64,000 nt of DNA from Maccoyibacter intestinihominis (GCF_040096355.1 NZ_JBBMEX010000015.1:11390-75389); one strand, 5' to 3'. Shown: positions 52,514 through 61,533, counted from the first letter of the stretch. Numbers and translations are program-made. Notes: generated from the sequence alone by a model not told the origin.

Positions 52514-52966
52514 ATGAGTGAAAACTTACTGATTGTTGAAGATGACAAAAAATTAAATGATGGAATACGTCTCGCATTGAAGAATGATTCCTATTTCTTT
52601 TATCAGTGCCAGACTTTGCAGGAGGCTAGAGAAATCTTGAAAAAGGAAGATATCACATTGGTTTTATTAGATGTGAACTTGCCGGATGGGAATGGGATTG
52701 ATTTTGTAAGAGAAATAAGGAAAAACAGTCAGGTGCCGATTATCCTGCTTACAGTAAATAACATGGAAGTAGATATCGTAACAGGATTGGACGCTGGGGC
52801 AAATGATTATATTACGAAACCGTTTAGTTTGATGGTTTTGCGTGCAAGAGTGTCTGTGCAGCTTAGAAGTAAAGATGCAGTAGCTAAGAATTCTATGGAG
52901 CTTGATGGATTCGAGTTCTATTTCGATAAACTTGAATTGAGATTTCATATATTCCAAGGGATTTAA
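52514..52966 (+). pseudogene. Truncated OmpR-type response regulator
   Basis: About 140 residues of receiver domain are intact (LLIVEDDKKLNDGIRLAL, LVLLDVNLPDGNGIDFV, DYITKPFSLMVLRARV), and the linker to the DNA-binding domain begins (MELDGFEFYFDKLEL). It then ends abruptly with RFHIFQGI and stop, so the winged helix is missing. No kinase follows. The break lies at about 52940, next to an inverted repeat. Confidence 0.75.
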
Positions 52967-53206
52967 TAACTGTTATATTTTATTATCAAATATCTCTCAA
53001 TCCCTTGAAAACACAAAGTTTATCGCAGGTGAGCTTTCCCTTATTGTTTCCCTTGCGTTATATCGTCCCACCAGTGTTTACGAACTCTGATAAGGGCAAA
53101 AACAAGGGCAAGAAAATTATATAAAACAGTATAACACAAAATAAAAGTGACATTGTGAACTGATTGAAATGCTTCTATATTTTTATTGGTTTAAAGGAGA
53201 CACAAC
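52946..53206. other. Non-coding junction with inverted repeats
   Basis: CAAGGGATT (52955-52963) and AATCCCTTG (52999-53007) are inverted around an AT-rich core. Further on CCCTTATTGTTTCCCTTG (about 53038-53055) and AAGGGCAAAAACAAGGGCAA (about 53093-53112) are inverted copies of a doubled AAGGG word, like arm-type sites of an integrase or a transposon end. No gene is seen. Confidence 0.4.
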
Positions 53207-53266
53207 ATGAATACCATTTACGCAGAATACAACATGTACCACAACAGCATTGACATTTATACAATA
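53207..53266 (+). pseudogene. Five-prime fragment of an unknown gene
   Basis: AAAGGAGA precedes an ATG coding about 20 residues (MNTIYAEYNMYHNSIDIY), after which the frame enters repeat copy 1. It looks like the start of a gene cut off by the repeat; it cannot be identified. Confidence 0.35.
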
Positions 53267-53292
53267 TTTATTGTGTCAGGCACCATTGTTTT
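53267..53292 (+). repeat. Dispersed 26-bp repeat, copy 1
   Basis: Core TGTGTCAGGCACCATTG flanked by TTTAT and TTTT. GTGTC-A-GGCAC can form a short stem with one G-U pair. Same orientation as the other four copies. Confidence 0.85.
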
Positions 53293-53467
53293 CAAACTGC
53301 ATAACATCATCCGGCGGATTCAGAGCATACAAAAGTCCATACGGCGAGCTGTATTCCCATTTCACTGGGATACTGACAAGCGCCGGGTGGACATCCTGCC
53401 AACATTCCAGTATTAAGAGAACATTCCCGGTTTCTATACAGCGGTTAAATACAGACATATCATAATA
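53293..53467 (-). pseudogene. C-terminal fragment of a LysR-type regulator
   Basis: On the minus strand the frame reads VHPALVSIPVKWEYSSPYGL followed by LYALNPPDDVMQFENNGA and stop. This matches the last strand and helix of LysR effector domains. It is bounded exactly by repeat copies 1 and 2, and the last residues NNGA and the stop come from copy 1 itself. Confidence 0.6.
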
Positions 53468-53493
53468 TTTATTGTGTCAGGCACCATTGTTTT
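53468..53493 (+). repeat. Dispersed 26-bp repeat, copy 2
   Basis: Identical to copy 1 over all 26 bases, with ATA also shared on the left. Confidence 0.85.
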
Positions 53494-53548
53494 TTCATTC
53501 TCAGCATTGGAAGAACTTCTGCATATCTTCTGGTGAAAGAAGAACATT

Positions 53549-54763
53549 TCAGTTCCATTCCTCTGCCAGCAGGAAGTCACGAATATTGCGGTGTTTGATT
53601 CCATCTCGGCTCATATCCAGTTCGTCCATCGTTACAACGTATTTCGGGAAATTGTCACGAACACCGGCAAACGCCCCAAACTCACGCTGGATGGTTTCCT
53701 CCGAGGCAAGTAGATAGGAAACCTGAACATACAGCTTTTTCCCATGATCTTCACATACGAAGTCAATCTCCTTGTCAGAGACTTTCCCAACAGTCACAGA
53801 ATAACCACGGCGCAGCAGCTCCATGTAGACAACATTTTCAAGGACAAGGTTAATGTCCTTCATGTTGCCACCGTACACGGCTTCCCGGACACCATGATCT
53901 GCAACATAGTATTTCTCGTTGACGGTCAGGATTTTCTTTCCCTGGAGGTCTTGGCGCTTCACCTGATAAAACAGGAATGCGTCCGTGCAGGCTTTGATGT
54001 AGTTCAGTACCGTTTCTGGTGAAACGGAGCGCCCTTCACTTTTCAGATACTTGGAAATGGCTGTGGAAGAAAAGGTAGTGCCGATGTTGGAAGTTATATA
54101 AGCAATAATTCTCTCCAGCATATCCACATCACGGATATTGTTTCGCTTGATAATATCTTTCAGCTCTACGGAGTTGAACAAGTCCCGCAAATACTGACGA
54201 CTGGCGGCATCGTCGTAGCGAAGGTTGCTCAAATAGGGCATTCCTCCCAGCGTCAGATATTTTGTAAAGCATTGTCTTTCGTCTGCACCTTCGTAAACGG
54301 TGTGATACAGCTCCATAAACTCTCTGAATGAAAACGGGTAAATCACGAACTCCACATACCGTCCGGCAAGATAAGTGGCAAGCTCACCGGAAAGCAGCTT
54401 GGCGTTGGAACCGGTAATGTATATATCACAATCCAGCTCCACCCGGAAAGAGTTGATACATTTTTCCCAATCAGCCACCTCTTGGATTTCGTCGAAGAAC
54501 AGATAAACCTTGCCACTGATTTCTTTTGTTCTGCGAAGGATTTCATCATGCAATGCAACAGCCGTACAAAGGTGTGCATTGCTCATGTTCTCAAAATTCA
54601 GGGAAATAAACTGTTCTGGTTGGACCCCGTTTTGGGCAAGTTCCTCTTGGATCAGGCTCAGCATGACAGATTTTCCACTACGGCGAATCCCTGTCAGAAC
54701 CTTTATCAGCTCATTTCCGATAAAAGGACGGATACGGCTCATATAAATTTCTCGTTTAATCAT
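53549..54763 (-). CDS. AAA-family ATPase with DUF4143 domain
   Basis: A 404-residue protein. P-loop LTGIRRSGKSVMLSLIQEEL, Walker B VYLFFDEIQEV, sensor region YITGSNAKLLSGELATYLAG, then a DUF4143 nuclease-like C-terminal domain (about 200-395) with EIDFVCEDHGKKLYVQVSYL, the E-D-QxS/K pattern of restriction-type folds. The family is common in mobile regions; its role is unknown. GGGAGG precedes the ATG. Intact despite decayed neighbours. Confidence 0.85.
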   Translation of the reverse strand: MIKREIYMSRIRPFIGNELIKVLTGIRRSGKSVMLSLIQEELAQNGVQPEQFISLNFENMSNAHLCTAVALHDEILRRTKEISGKVYLFFDEIQEVADWEKCINSFRVELDCDIYITGSNAKLLSGELATYLAGRYVEFVIYPFSFREFMELYHTVYEGADERQCFTKYLTLGGMPYLSNLRYDDAASRQYLRDLFNSVELKDIIKRNNIRDVDMLERIIAYITSNIGTTFSSTAISKYLKSEGRSVSPETVLNYIKACTDAFLFYQVKRQDLQGKKILTVNEKYYVADHGVREAVYGGNMKDINLVLENVVYMELLRRGYSVTVGKVSDKEIDFVCEDHGKKLYVQVSYLLASEETIQREFGAFAGVRDNFPKYVVTMDELDMSRDGIKHRNIRDFLLAEEWN

Positions 54764-54794
54764 GTAGACCAGCCTCCCTTCTGAAACTGTCTAT

Positions 54795-54823
54795 ATGGTA
54801 CCACGGCTATAACTGATTTTCAA
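54795..54823 (-). promoter_or_regulatory. Promoter of the AAA/DUF4143 gene
   Basis: Minus strand TTGAAA (54823-54818), 17 bases, TACCAT (54800-54795). Confidence 0.6.
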
Positions 54824-54915
54824 TACCGCAAATCCAGTTTTATCAGATATAATTGATAAAATACGAATTTCGACACAATCAGGCAGTTATACCGAGCGAA
54901 GTTTGGCTATGCGTT

Positions 54916-54940
54916 TTTATTGTGTCAGGCACCATTGTTT
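54916..54940 (+). repeat. Dispersed 26-bp repeat, copy 3
   Basis: Matches copies 1 and 2 for 25 bases. The stretch 54941-55110 beyond it holds no intact gene; on the minus strand a short orphan tail reads LYITEADFDKKAFERLYKLN before a stop, probably another gene end. Confidence 0.8.
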
Positions 54941-55112
54941 CATATTGAAATATAGTGTCTCTGTGCATGTTCTATATACCTCTGATTATATAATATTCAA
55001 TTTATATAATCTCTCAAATGCTTTTTTATCAAAGTCTGCTTCTGTAATATATAGCTTTCTATCGCTATCAATGTCATTCTAACTCAATAGTCATATCAAT
55101 TATACAATTAAA

Positions 55113-55150
55113 AGCAAAGATGCTGCTAACTGAATAACAACATCTTTGCT
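55113..55150 (-). terminator. Terminator of the secreted-protein gene
   Basis: On the minus strand AGCAAAGATG, 18-base loop, CATCTTTGCT, then TTTTAATT. A perfect 10-bp stem. Confidence 0.75.
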
Positions 55151-55175
55151 TGTTTAGAATGGGGATTATAAAATT

Positions 55176-55718
55176 TTAATGATAGTATACTGTGACATAA
55201 ATATTTTTTAATGTTGCTGCTGCAACAGTTCCCGTTGAATACCTTGTAGATTCAAATTGAACATAATAATTTCCAACAGGGCTTAAATTATAATTGCCAA
55301 AATCTGCAAAAGTAAGAGAACTATTCCAACTTTTGCTGTCTGTATATCTGTCAAATGTGCCATCTCCATTATCCTCATCTTTAGCAACAAATAATTCGAT
55401 GTTTCCACTACTTCCACTACTTTTTGTGGATGTAACCACTATTTTACTGATTGTGGAGCCTGACGGAACAGATGTGCTGCTGATTGTAAAAGAACCAAGA
55501 GCGGAAGTTGCCACTGTATCATTTGTTCCAAAAAAGGAATTTAACATTCCAACAGAATGTCGTGATGATCCAGAAGTTAATGCTGTCGGAGTTATTTCAA
55601 ATGTCATTGTTTTCTCCGTCTCCGAATAATTTTCCTGAGTTTCTGCCGCAAAAGCTGTGACATTCATTGTAAAAAGCATGACAACACATACAATAATAGA
55701 AAAAAAACGTTTTCTCAT
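55176..55718 (-). CDS. Predicted secreted protein of unknown family
   Basis: A 180-residue protein with a clear signal peptide (MRKRFFSIIVCVVMLFTMNV, cleavage after TAFAAE or nearby). The mature part is rich in Ser, Thr, Gly and Tyr with alternating beta-like stretches (FTISSTSVPSGSTISKIVVT; GNYYVQFESTRYSTGTVAAA) and no cysteine, like an extracellular beta-sandwich. I do not recognise the family. GGAGG precedes the ATG. AT-rich and codirectional with the DUF6033 gene upstream. Confidence 0.7.
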   Translation of the reverse strand: MRKRFFSIIVCVVMLFTMNVTAFAAETQENYSETEKTMTFEITPTALTSGSSRHSVGMLNSFFGTNDTVATSALGSFTISSTSVPSGSTISKIVVTSTKSSGSSGNIELFVAKDEDNGDGTFDRYTDSKSWNSSLTFADFGNYNLSPVGNYYVQFESTRYSTGTVAAATLKNIYVTVYYH

Positions 55719-55765
55719 AATGAATCTACCTCCATACTTTATGTAATCATCCCCATCTAAATATA

Positions 55766-56521
55766 CTAAATTGAAAAATCAAATCTTCCACCGATTTTAT
55801 TATCCTCTGGTTTGATAGAATTCCATTCAATATTTTTAATTTTATCCAAAAGTTCATCTTTTGAATTTGCTTGAACAGTAGCTTTTTTTACTTCAATTTG
55901 CTTTAATTGTTCCTTTTTCTTCGCCTCTTTCTTCTCCGCAGCTTTCTTTTCCTGAATTTTTTCAAGATATTCTTTCTGACTAGCTGATGTTTTTTCTAAT
56001 TGAGCAAAGAATGTTGTAGTTCCATCACTATTAAAAGAAATACCAAACTTTGTTATTTTTGTATCAGTATCTGCACTGTTTTCTATTCCGTTTGTCTTAC
56101 CAAATGCTCTTTCAAATCCAAACTGAGCATTGATTTCATCCGACATACGCAAAGCACCTTCAATACTATGCATCTTTTCAGCATAATATTTGGGATCGGA
56201 TGCCATCTTCTCCATTTCTTCCTTTGAGAAAATAACCGTAAACTCTTTATCACTTTGTGCTAAAATATCTTTAGCATTATCACCATTTTCAAAATCTGCA
56301 ACCATAAAGTCCATATCTGTTCTTGAGCCACGCATATCTTTAAGCATTTTTTGTGCCTCTTTACTTAGATTTTTTTCGGCTATACTTTCTGTCACATTTT
56401 TCTTGACCTTATCATTTTCTGTTGTTTTCGCTGTTTCTTTTTTCTTATCTACTGTACCTGCCTTGTAGGTATTCTGATAACTTCCATAAACAGTACCCGT
56501 TGTATTCACATTCATTGACAT
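55766..56521 (-). CDS. DUF6033-like protein
   Basis: A 251-residue protein beginning MSMNVNTTGTVYGSYQNTYK, with a charged middle (LSKEAQKMLKDMRGSRTDMD, DFMVADFENGDNAKDIL) and a long Lys/Glu/Ala helix (about 190-225). The layout fits DUF6033, a family of unknown role common in Lachnospiraceae, without signal peptide. It lies 47 bases upstream of the secreted protein gene and may form an operon with it. Confidence 0.65.
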   Translation of the reverse strand: MSMNVNTTGTVYGSYQNTYKAGTVDKKKETAKTTENDKVKKNVTESIAEKNLSKEAQKMLKDMRGSRTDMDFMVADFENGDNAKDILAQSDKEFTVIFSKEEMEKMASDPKYYAEKMHSIEGALRMSDEINAQFGFERAFGKTNGIENSADTDTKITKFGISFNSDGTTTFFAQLEKTSASQKEYLEKIQEKKAAEKKEAKKKEQLKQIEVKKATVQANSKDELLDKIKNIEWNSIKPEDNKIGGRFDFSI

Positions 56522-56764
56522 ATCCTTTGTCCTCCTTCTCTGAATCCGTTCTTTATTATTTATTGTTTCTAATATTATATATCGGCTTTATTCCGAAAAC
56601 TATAATCCTCCCTGTTATTTTTATCCCATGATTATTGAAAATCTAAAATTTGAAATTCACTCTTAAATCAGATTATGCATTAAATATTATTGCTATTGAC
56701 AAACCACCTAAATATGAATTAAAAGATACTTCTTGCTCAACAGAAAAAAGCAGCCTATTGCAAG

Positions 56765-56790
56765 TTTATTGTGTCAGGCACCAATTGTTC
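56765..56790 (+). repeat. Dispersed 26-bp repeat, copy 4 (variant)
   Basis: TTTATTGTGTCAGGCACC is identical; then one extra A and a C-rich end (AATTGTTCC) differ. The 56522-56764 stretch before it is AT-rich and shows no convincing gene. Confidence 0.75.
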
Positions 56791-57057
56791 CAATGCAATT
56801 TCGGCATTTTTATCGCAAACGAAGCGGCAGAAGAAAACCTGAAAAAGAAACGGGATGGCAGCAACAAGTATCTCTATGAACTTGACTTTTCTTCAGCATT
56901 AAAAACAGCCAGAAAGTTCTTCATGCGCAGGGATTCTGGAAGGCACATCGATATTATCCGGCTGATGATGAAATATGTCCACGCAGTGAAAGACAGGTTC
57001 CGGCAGTTTCAACGGCCTCTCCGTGGAATCAGCGCAATTCATTTTGGATATCGGTAA
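56790..57057 (+). pseudogene. C-terminal transposase-like fragment
   Basis: The frame after repeat copy 4 reads FIANEAAEENLKKKRDGSNK, YLYELDFSSALKTARKFFMR and FRQFQRPLRGISAIHFGYR. The basic, Arg/Phe-rich end resembles the tail of an IS4-like DDE transposase, but I cannot name the family. No start codon belongs to it; the frame enters from the repeat. A further minus-strand scrap (about 57055-57150, MPKRQMLSICQKEGYSVAEL) follows. Confidence 0.4.
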
Positions 57058-57168
57058 GTTCTGCAACTGAATATCCTTCTTTTTGGCAGATGGACAGCAT
57101 CTGTCTTTTTGGCATACCTGTTTTTGGCTTTTTGAGTTCAAAATATCGGATATTTGACAACAACTGAG

Positions 57169-57345
57169 CTATCGAACAAAACTTCGAACAACTGACTTAA
57201 TGGCATTGCCATTGTTTTTCCATTTGTTCCTTTGATGAATCTTCTTTTTTATCTTCTTCACCAGTTCCTGAATCTTCTGGAAAGATTCTTCGCTGATTGT
57301 ATGTTCCATCCGGCATGCATCATGATTTGCAGTTTCTGGAGATAC
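57169..57345 (-). pseudogene. DtxR/MntR-type regulator remnant
   Basis: The minus-strand frame reads VSPETANHDACRMEHTISEE followed by SFQKIQELVKKIKKK, the metal-site helix of DtxR-family regulators (DACR-EH). Upstream, KFLELIG in another frame would restore the usual sequence after a one-base shift, so the gene is frameshifted and lacks its DNA-binding part. It lies directly after the ABC transporter pair. Confidence 0.6.
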
Positions 57346-57366
57346 CCTATCAGTTCTAAGAATTTA

Positions 57367-59109
57367 TTAAGAAATTCTGCCGTTCTCCATTTCATATACT
57401 ACATCGGCCACGTTCATTGTGGATACTCTGTGGGATACCAGGACAACCGTTTTCTTCTTGGCCGATTCTTTCAATGATTTTAAAATGATTCCCTCGTTTA
57501 AAGAGTCGAGGTTCGATGTAGGCTCATCGAGCAGGATCAGAGGGCATTCATGGAGAAATGCTCTTGCAATTCCGATTCTCTGTTTTTCACCACCGGACAG
57601 CGTATCACCCAGTTCTCCGACTTCTGTATCATATCCTTTCGGAAGTGTCATTATGAAATCGTGGATAGACGCTTTCTTTGCAGCTTCCATAATCTCTTCT
57701 CTGGATGCTCCCGGCTTTGCGATTGCGATATTGTTTGCAATCGAATCATGGAACAGGTGCGTTTCCTGTGTGACATAACTTTCCATATCTCTCAAATGCT
57801 TGGTCGGAATCTTGCGGACATCTGTACCGTCTACCGATACACTTCCATCCTGCACATCCCAGAACCGCATCAGCAGTTTTAAGAGCGTAGATTTTCCGGA
57901 GCCGCTCGCACCATGAATCCCTGTGATTTTACCCGGCTGTAATTTCAGTGAATAGTTATCTAAAATAACCTCATTATCATAAGCAAATGTTACATGCTCT
58001 GCCTCTGCTCCTGTAAATTCATGTTCCATGCTCTCTGCACCGGAAGTTTCCACGTCACCCGGAATTTCTTCCACAAGCGGTGTCTCTTCCAGAAGAGAAA
58101 GAACACGCTCACCACTTGCCAGTGTCTGGTTCAGGTTATTGGAAAGGCTTGATAATGCTACTACCGGTCCGAAAGAACCCATCATTGCGATGGTGCAGGT
58201 TAAGATTCCCTCGAATCCCATCGCACCTTTGTCGTACAGCCAGATCGTCAGTGCAAGCATTCCAAAAGATGCAAGCAGGATAACCATGTTCGTAAATGAA
58301 CGCTGTGAGCCTTCCATTTTGCTTAATGACTCCTGCATTCCTGCAAGATTTTTGGAATGCTCAGACATCTGCTCTTTTCTCTTTTCACCCTGTCCGTACT
58401 GGATGGTCTCGTCCAGTCCACGTAAAGAATCCAGAACAAAACTGTTCAGTTCTCCGAAGTTTGTCCGAAATTCCATTCCCTTCTGGCTTCCACGTTTTCC
58501 ATTCCACATCGGGATGACAACACCGACAATCAGATAAGCTACCAGAGCAATCACTCCTGCCAGCCAGTGATATCTTCCGATAAAAATCACCATAATAATT
58601 GAGGTCAGCGTTGCAATCGCAATCGGAGAAATGGTATGTGCATAGAACACTTCCAGTAATTCGATATCGGTTGTAATAATCGAGATCAGATTTCCCTTAT
58701 CCCGTCCTTCCAATTTTGCAGGGCAGAGCTTTCTCAGTGCCGCAAACACTTTGTGACGGATGATTGCCAACAACTTAAATGCGATAAAATGATTACAATA
58801 CTGTTCCACATAATGCAGGATTCCACGAAGCACTGCAATTACGATCATGACTGTAATAATCGTTTTTACTGGAGTAAATACCCGCCACATATTGTCCACC
58901 GGAACAATCATTCCGGCTACTCCTGTCAGAAGACCATGCATGATAACCTGTCCTGCCAGTATCGTCAGGAAGATTGCACATAAATAACCCAATGTTCCAA
59001 GGATGATTGCTGCCAGCATGATATGGAGCAAGGGTTTTACCAGACCAATCAGACTTCCCATGATCTGGATGGCACTTCTGCGTTTTGTTGTATTCGTATT
59101 TTCACTCAT
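57367..59109 (-). CDS. ABC exporter, fused membrane and ATPase domains (second of pair)
   Basis: A 580-residue half-transporter with six helices (about 25-310) and an ATPase: Walker A GIHGASGSGKSTLLKLL, Q-loop ESYVTQETHLFHD, signature LSGGEKQRIGIARAF, Walker B PLILLDEPTSNLDSLN, and H-loop VSHRVST. It likely forms a heterodimer with the preceding gene; their stop and start overlap by one base (TAATG). The pair resembles CydDC/IrtAB-type exporters; the cargo is unknown. Confidence 0.88.
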   Translation of the reverse strand: MSENTNTTKRRSAIQIMGSLIGLVKPLLHIMLAAIILGTLGYLCAIFLTILAGQVIMHGLLTGVAGMIVPVDNMWRVFTPVKTIITVMIVIAVLRGILHYVEQYCNHFIAFKLLAIIRHKVFAALRKLCPAKLEGRDKGNLISIITTDIELLEVFYAHTISPIAIATLTSIIMVIFIGRYHWLAGVIALVAYLIVGVVIPMWNGKRGSQKGMEFRTNFGELNSFVLDSLRGLDETIQYGQGEKRKEQMSEHSKNLAGMQESLSKMEGSQRSFTNMVILLASFGMLALTIWLYDKGAMGFEGILTCTIAMMGSFGPVVALSSLSNNLNQTLASGERVLSLLEETPLVEEIPGDVETSGAESMEHEFTGAEAEHVTFAYDNEVILDNYSLKLQPGKITGIHGASGSGKSTLLKLLMRFWDVQDGSVSVDGTDVRKIPTKHLRDMESYVTQETHLFHDSIANNIAIAKPGASREEIMEAAKKASIHDFIMTLPKGYDTEVGELGDTLSGGEKQRIGIARAFLHECPLILLDEPTSNLDSLNEGIILKSLKESAKKKTVVLVSHRVSTMNVADVVYEMENGRIS

Positions 59110-60848
59110 TATGCCATTCCTCCTTTTCCATAGTTTTCCAGTGCCATCTGGCTTTCATACAGATGTCTGTACGCACCATTCTGGCTCATCAGTTCGTCAT
59201 GCTTTCCGCTTTCTTTGATTTCTCCGTCTTTTAAGAAATAGATCTTGTCAGACTTCACGACATTTGCCAGTCTGTGGGAGATCAGAAGTACCGTCTTTGT
59301 CTTTGCCAGTTCGTGAATCACATTCATGATTAGTTCTTCACTTTCTACATCGATATTGGATGCAGCTTCATCAAAAATATAAACCGCACTGTCTGTCCGA
59401 AGCAATGCTCTGGCAATTACCAGTCTCTGACACTGACCGCCGGACAGGTTGCTTGCTTTTTCCAACAACTGTGTCTGCAAGCCATCCTGTGTTTGTAAGA
59501 ACCCTAAGAGATTCACTTTCTGAAGGACAGCTTCCATCTCTTCTTTCGTTGCGTCCGGTTTTGCCATCTTCAGATTTTCTTCTACTGTACCTTTGAACAG
59601 GTAGCTGTTATGGCGAACCAGAACAACCCTCTGCATCAGATTGGTTTCATTCACTTCATTAAGCGGTACGCCACCGATGATGATTTCTCCGTTATATCCC
59701 CGGTTCTTTGCTGCAAGGATTCCGGCAATCGTACTCTTACCACATCCGGATTCACCAACCAGTGATACAAAACTTCCTGCCGGAAGATTTAAGCCTATTC
59801 CTTTTAAAATCTCTCTGTCCTCTTCATAAGAAAAGTGCACATCTTTTAATGTAACATCTAACGCTCCATCCGGCAGTGTTTTTTCTCCAGCCTGTGGTTC
59901 CGGCAAATCTAAAATTTTGAAAATCTTATCACTCGCTGCCATACCATTCATTGCGATATGGAAGAATGAACCAAGCAGTCTGAGCGGCAGGAAAAACTCG
60001 CTGGCAAGCAGAACGATACATAACGTTCCTGCTACACTGATATTTCCTTTTAAGAATTCAGATACCGCAACCGCCATACCGATCGCAGCTCCACCATACG
60101 CCACAATATCCATCACGCTGGTTGAATTGAGCTGCATGGTCAGCACCTTCATCGTAATCTTACGAAAGTTCTGGGATTCCACATCCATCTCGTCTGCTTT
60201 CTGCTGGTCTGCCTGATAAATCTTCAATGTGGTAAGTCCCTGTAAATTCTCAAGGAACGAATCTCCCAGTCCAGTATAGATGCTCCAATACTTATTCAGT
60301 AATTTCTTTGCAATCTTCTGTACCACCACGATAGAAATCGGGATCAGCGGTACACAAATCAGCAGGATCACACTCGCTTTCAGGCTCACTCTGCAAAGAA
60401 TGATAAATAAGGTCAGTGGTGCGATCAGGCTGTAAAATAATTGTGGAAGATATTTTCCAAAGTATGTTTCCAACTGCTCCACACCCTCAGTTGACACCTG
60501 TACGACCTCCGAAGAGGATACCTGCTCACTGTAGGAAGCTCCCAGCTTTAACATTTTCTCATAAATCTTTTCACGCAGAATCCGCTTTACATCCACACAC
60601 GCCAGATAGGAAGACCTTGCTCCCATCCGTTCACAGATAAATCGGATCACCACAACCAGAACTAAAATCAGTATTGTCCGCTCAATGATCGGTACGGTTA
60701 CTGCCCGGTATACTACCCGTTCCAGTAAATCTGCGATAGAAAAGACTGCCAATACCTGCGACAGGAGGGCTGCCCACTGCCACAAAATCGTATACACGAT
60801 ATACTTTTTTGCGTGGGACAACAGCCCCACCAGTCTTGTTTTAATCAT
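59109..60848 (-). CDS. ABC exporter, fused membrane and ATPase domains (first of pair)
   Basis: A 579-residue half-transporter with six helices and an ATPase: Walker A LVGESGCGKSTIAGILA, signature LSGGQCQRLVIARALL, Walker B AVYIFDEAASNIDVES (glutamate present), H-loop ISHRLANV. The ATG at 60848 (MIKTRLVGLL) follows AAGGAG; an upstream start would overlap the previous gene. Neighbours (YgbA-like, YbaN-like, DtxR remnant) hint at iron, heme or nitrosative stress. Confidence 0.88.
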   Translation of the reverse strand: MIKTRLVGLLSHAKKYIVYTILWQWAALLSQVLAVFSIADLLERVVYRAVTVPIIERTILILVLVVVIRFICERMGARSSYLACVDVKRILREKIYEKMLKLGASYSEQVSSSEVVQVSTEGVEQLETYFGKYLPQLFYSLIAPLTLFIILCRVSLKASVILLICVPLIPISIVVVQKIAKKLLNKYWSIYTGLGDSFLENLQGLTTLKIYQADQQKADEMDVESQNFRKITMKVLTMQLNSTSVMDIVAYGGAAIGMAVAVSEFLKGNISVAGTLCIVLLASEFFLPLRLLGSFFHIAMNGMAASDKIFKILDLPEPQAGEKTLPDGALDVTLKDVHFSYEEDREILKGIGLNLPAGSFVSLVGESGCGKSTIAGILAAKNRGYNGEIIIGGVPLNEVNETNLMQRVVLVRHNSYLFKGTVEENLKMAKPDATKEEMEAVLQKVNLLGFLQTQDGLQTQLLEKASNLSGGQCQRLVIARALLRTDSAVYIFDEAASNIDVESEELIMNVIHELAKTKTVLLISHRLANVVKSDKIYFLKDGEIKESGKHDELMSQNGAYRHLYESQMALENYGKGGMA

Positions 60849-60858
60849 AAGTAACTCC

Positions 60859-61197
60859 TTACTTTTTCTTCTCTTTGTTGCTACACACCAGATGCCAGAT
60901 AGCAAGCACCGGATGATACAACAGCATCCTTGGTCCTGAAAACCGCATAACCTGCCTGATCTGTTCTCTCATCTCCGGCTTATAACAATGTACCTTACAA
61001 TTCGCACAAAACGTCTTTTCTTCCATGAATGGACACTTTTGACTTCTTTGTTTTGCATAATCCGAAAGTTTTTGACAGTCAGGACACATCTGCCCTTCCT
61101 GTCTTTTTTCTTTCGGATGTTTTTTTCGGCAATACAGCCGGATCATCTCTTCCACGACATACTGTTCTTTCTGCCGTTTCTTTTCTACTTTGTCCAT
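60859..61197 (-). CDS. YgbA-like protein (nitrous oxide-stimulated promoter family)
   Basis: A 112-residue cysteine-rich protein: VVEEMIRLYCRKKHPKEKRQ, MCPDCQKLSDYAKQRSQKCP, CANCKVHCYKPEMREQIRQV and MRFSGPRMLLYHPVLAIWHL. These are the hallmarks of the YgbA family, which is induced by nitric oxide in E. coli and linked to iron recovery. Its ATG lies one base after the stop of the YbaN-like fragment; the ribosome site is weak, so coupling is likely. Confidence 0.8.
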   Translation of the reverse strand: MDKVEKKRQKEQYVVEEMIRLYCRKKHPKEKRQEGQMCPDCQKLSDYAKQRSQKCPFMEEKTFCANCKVHCYKPEMREQIRQVMRFSGPRMLLYHPVLAIWHLVCSNKEKKK

Positions 61198-61198
61198 C

Positions 61199-61384
61199 TT
61201 ACTCTACGCTTTCTGCCATTTCAGCTTCAGGCTTTTCTGTCTTAACTCTTAAGAAGAAGTATAACAGGTGGCATACCCACACAACTGCGATACAGATTCT
61301 TCCGATTGGTACATTCTTCACGCAGATAAAGCCGATTGCCATGACTACCGTTACCATTCCTGTCGTGTGAGTTCCATGTGCCAA
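61199..61384 (-). pseudogene. YbaN-like (DUF454) membrane protein fragment
   Basis: About 60 residues: TTGMVTVVMAIGFICVKNVP, IGRICIAVVWVCHLLYFFLR. The two helices and VKT-type end match the C-terminal half of DUF454 proteins. The frame starts at a poor TTG right after a stop, so the N-terminal half is missing. A C-terminal tail (EKPEAEMAESVE) precedes ygbA. Confidence 0.5.
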
Positions 61385-61507
61385 TTTCTATCATATTCAG
61401 ACATCAATTTCAATGTAATTCACATTTTATGACTCTATTCGCAACCATATTGGATTGCACTTTCAATTTGCAACTGTTTTCGATTGCGCTTTTACAGGAA
61501 GCTGTGA
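61385..61507 (-). promoter_or_regulatory. Candidate control region of the YgbA/ABC operon
   Basis: No gene. On the minus strand a weak promoter TTACAT, 17 bases, TATGAT is possible. TTGCAA, TGCAATC and TTGCGAA words repeat here, with an inverted TTGCA/TGCAA pair (about 61453-61472). This may be the operator of a lost regulator. Confidence 0.3.
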
Positions 61508-61533
61508 TTTATTGTGTCAGGCACCATTGTTTT
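61508..61533 (+). repeat. Dispersed 26-bp repeat, copy 5
   Basis: Identical to copies 1 and 2 over the full 26 bases. It supplies the last codons and the stop of the truncated regulator on the minus strand. Confidence 0.85.

Noticed and set aside
57419..60939. Several plus-strand frames across the ABC transporter pair
   Set aside because: They are antisense shadows; the minus-strand genes carry all ABC motifs and proper ribosome sites.
53267..61533. Five-copy repeat as a CRISPR array
   Set aside because: Copies are 0.2 to 5 kb apart with gene pieces between them, so this is not a regularly spaced array.
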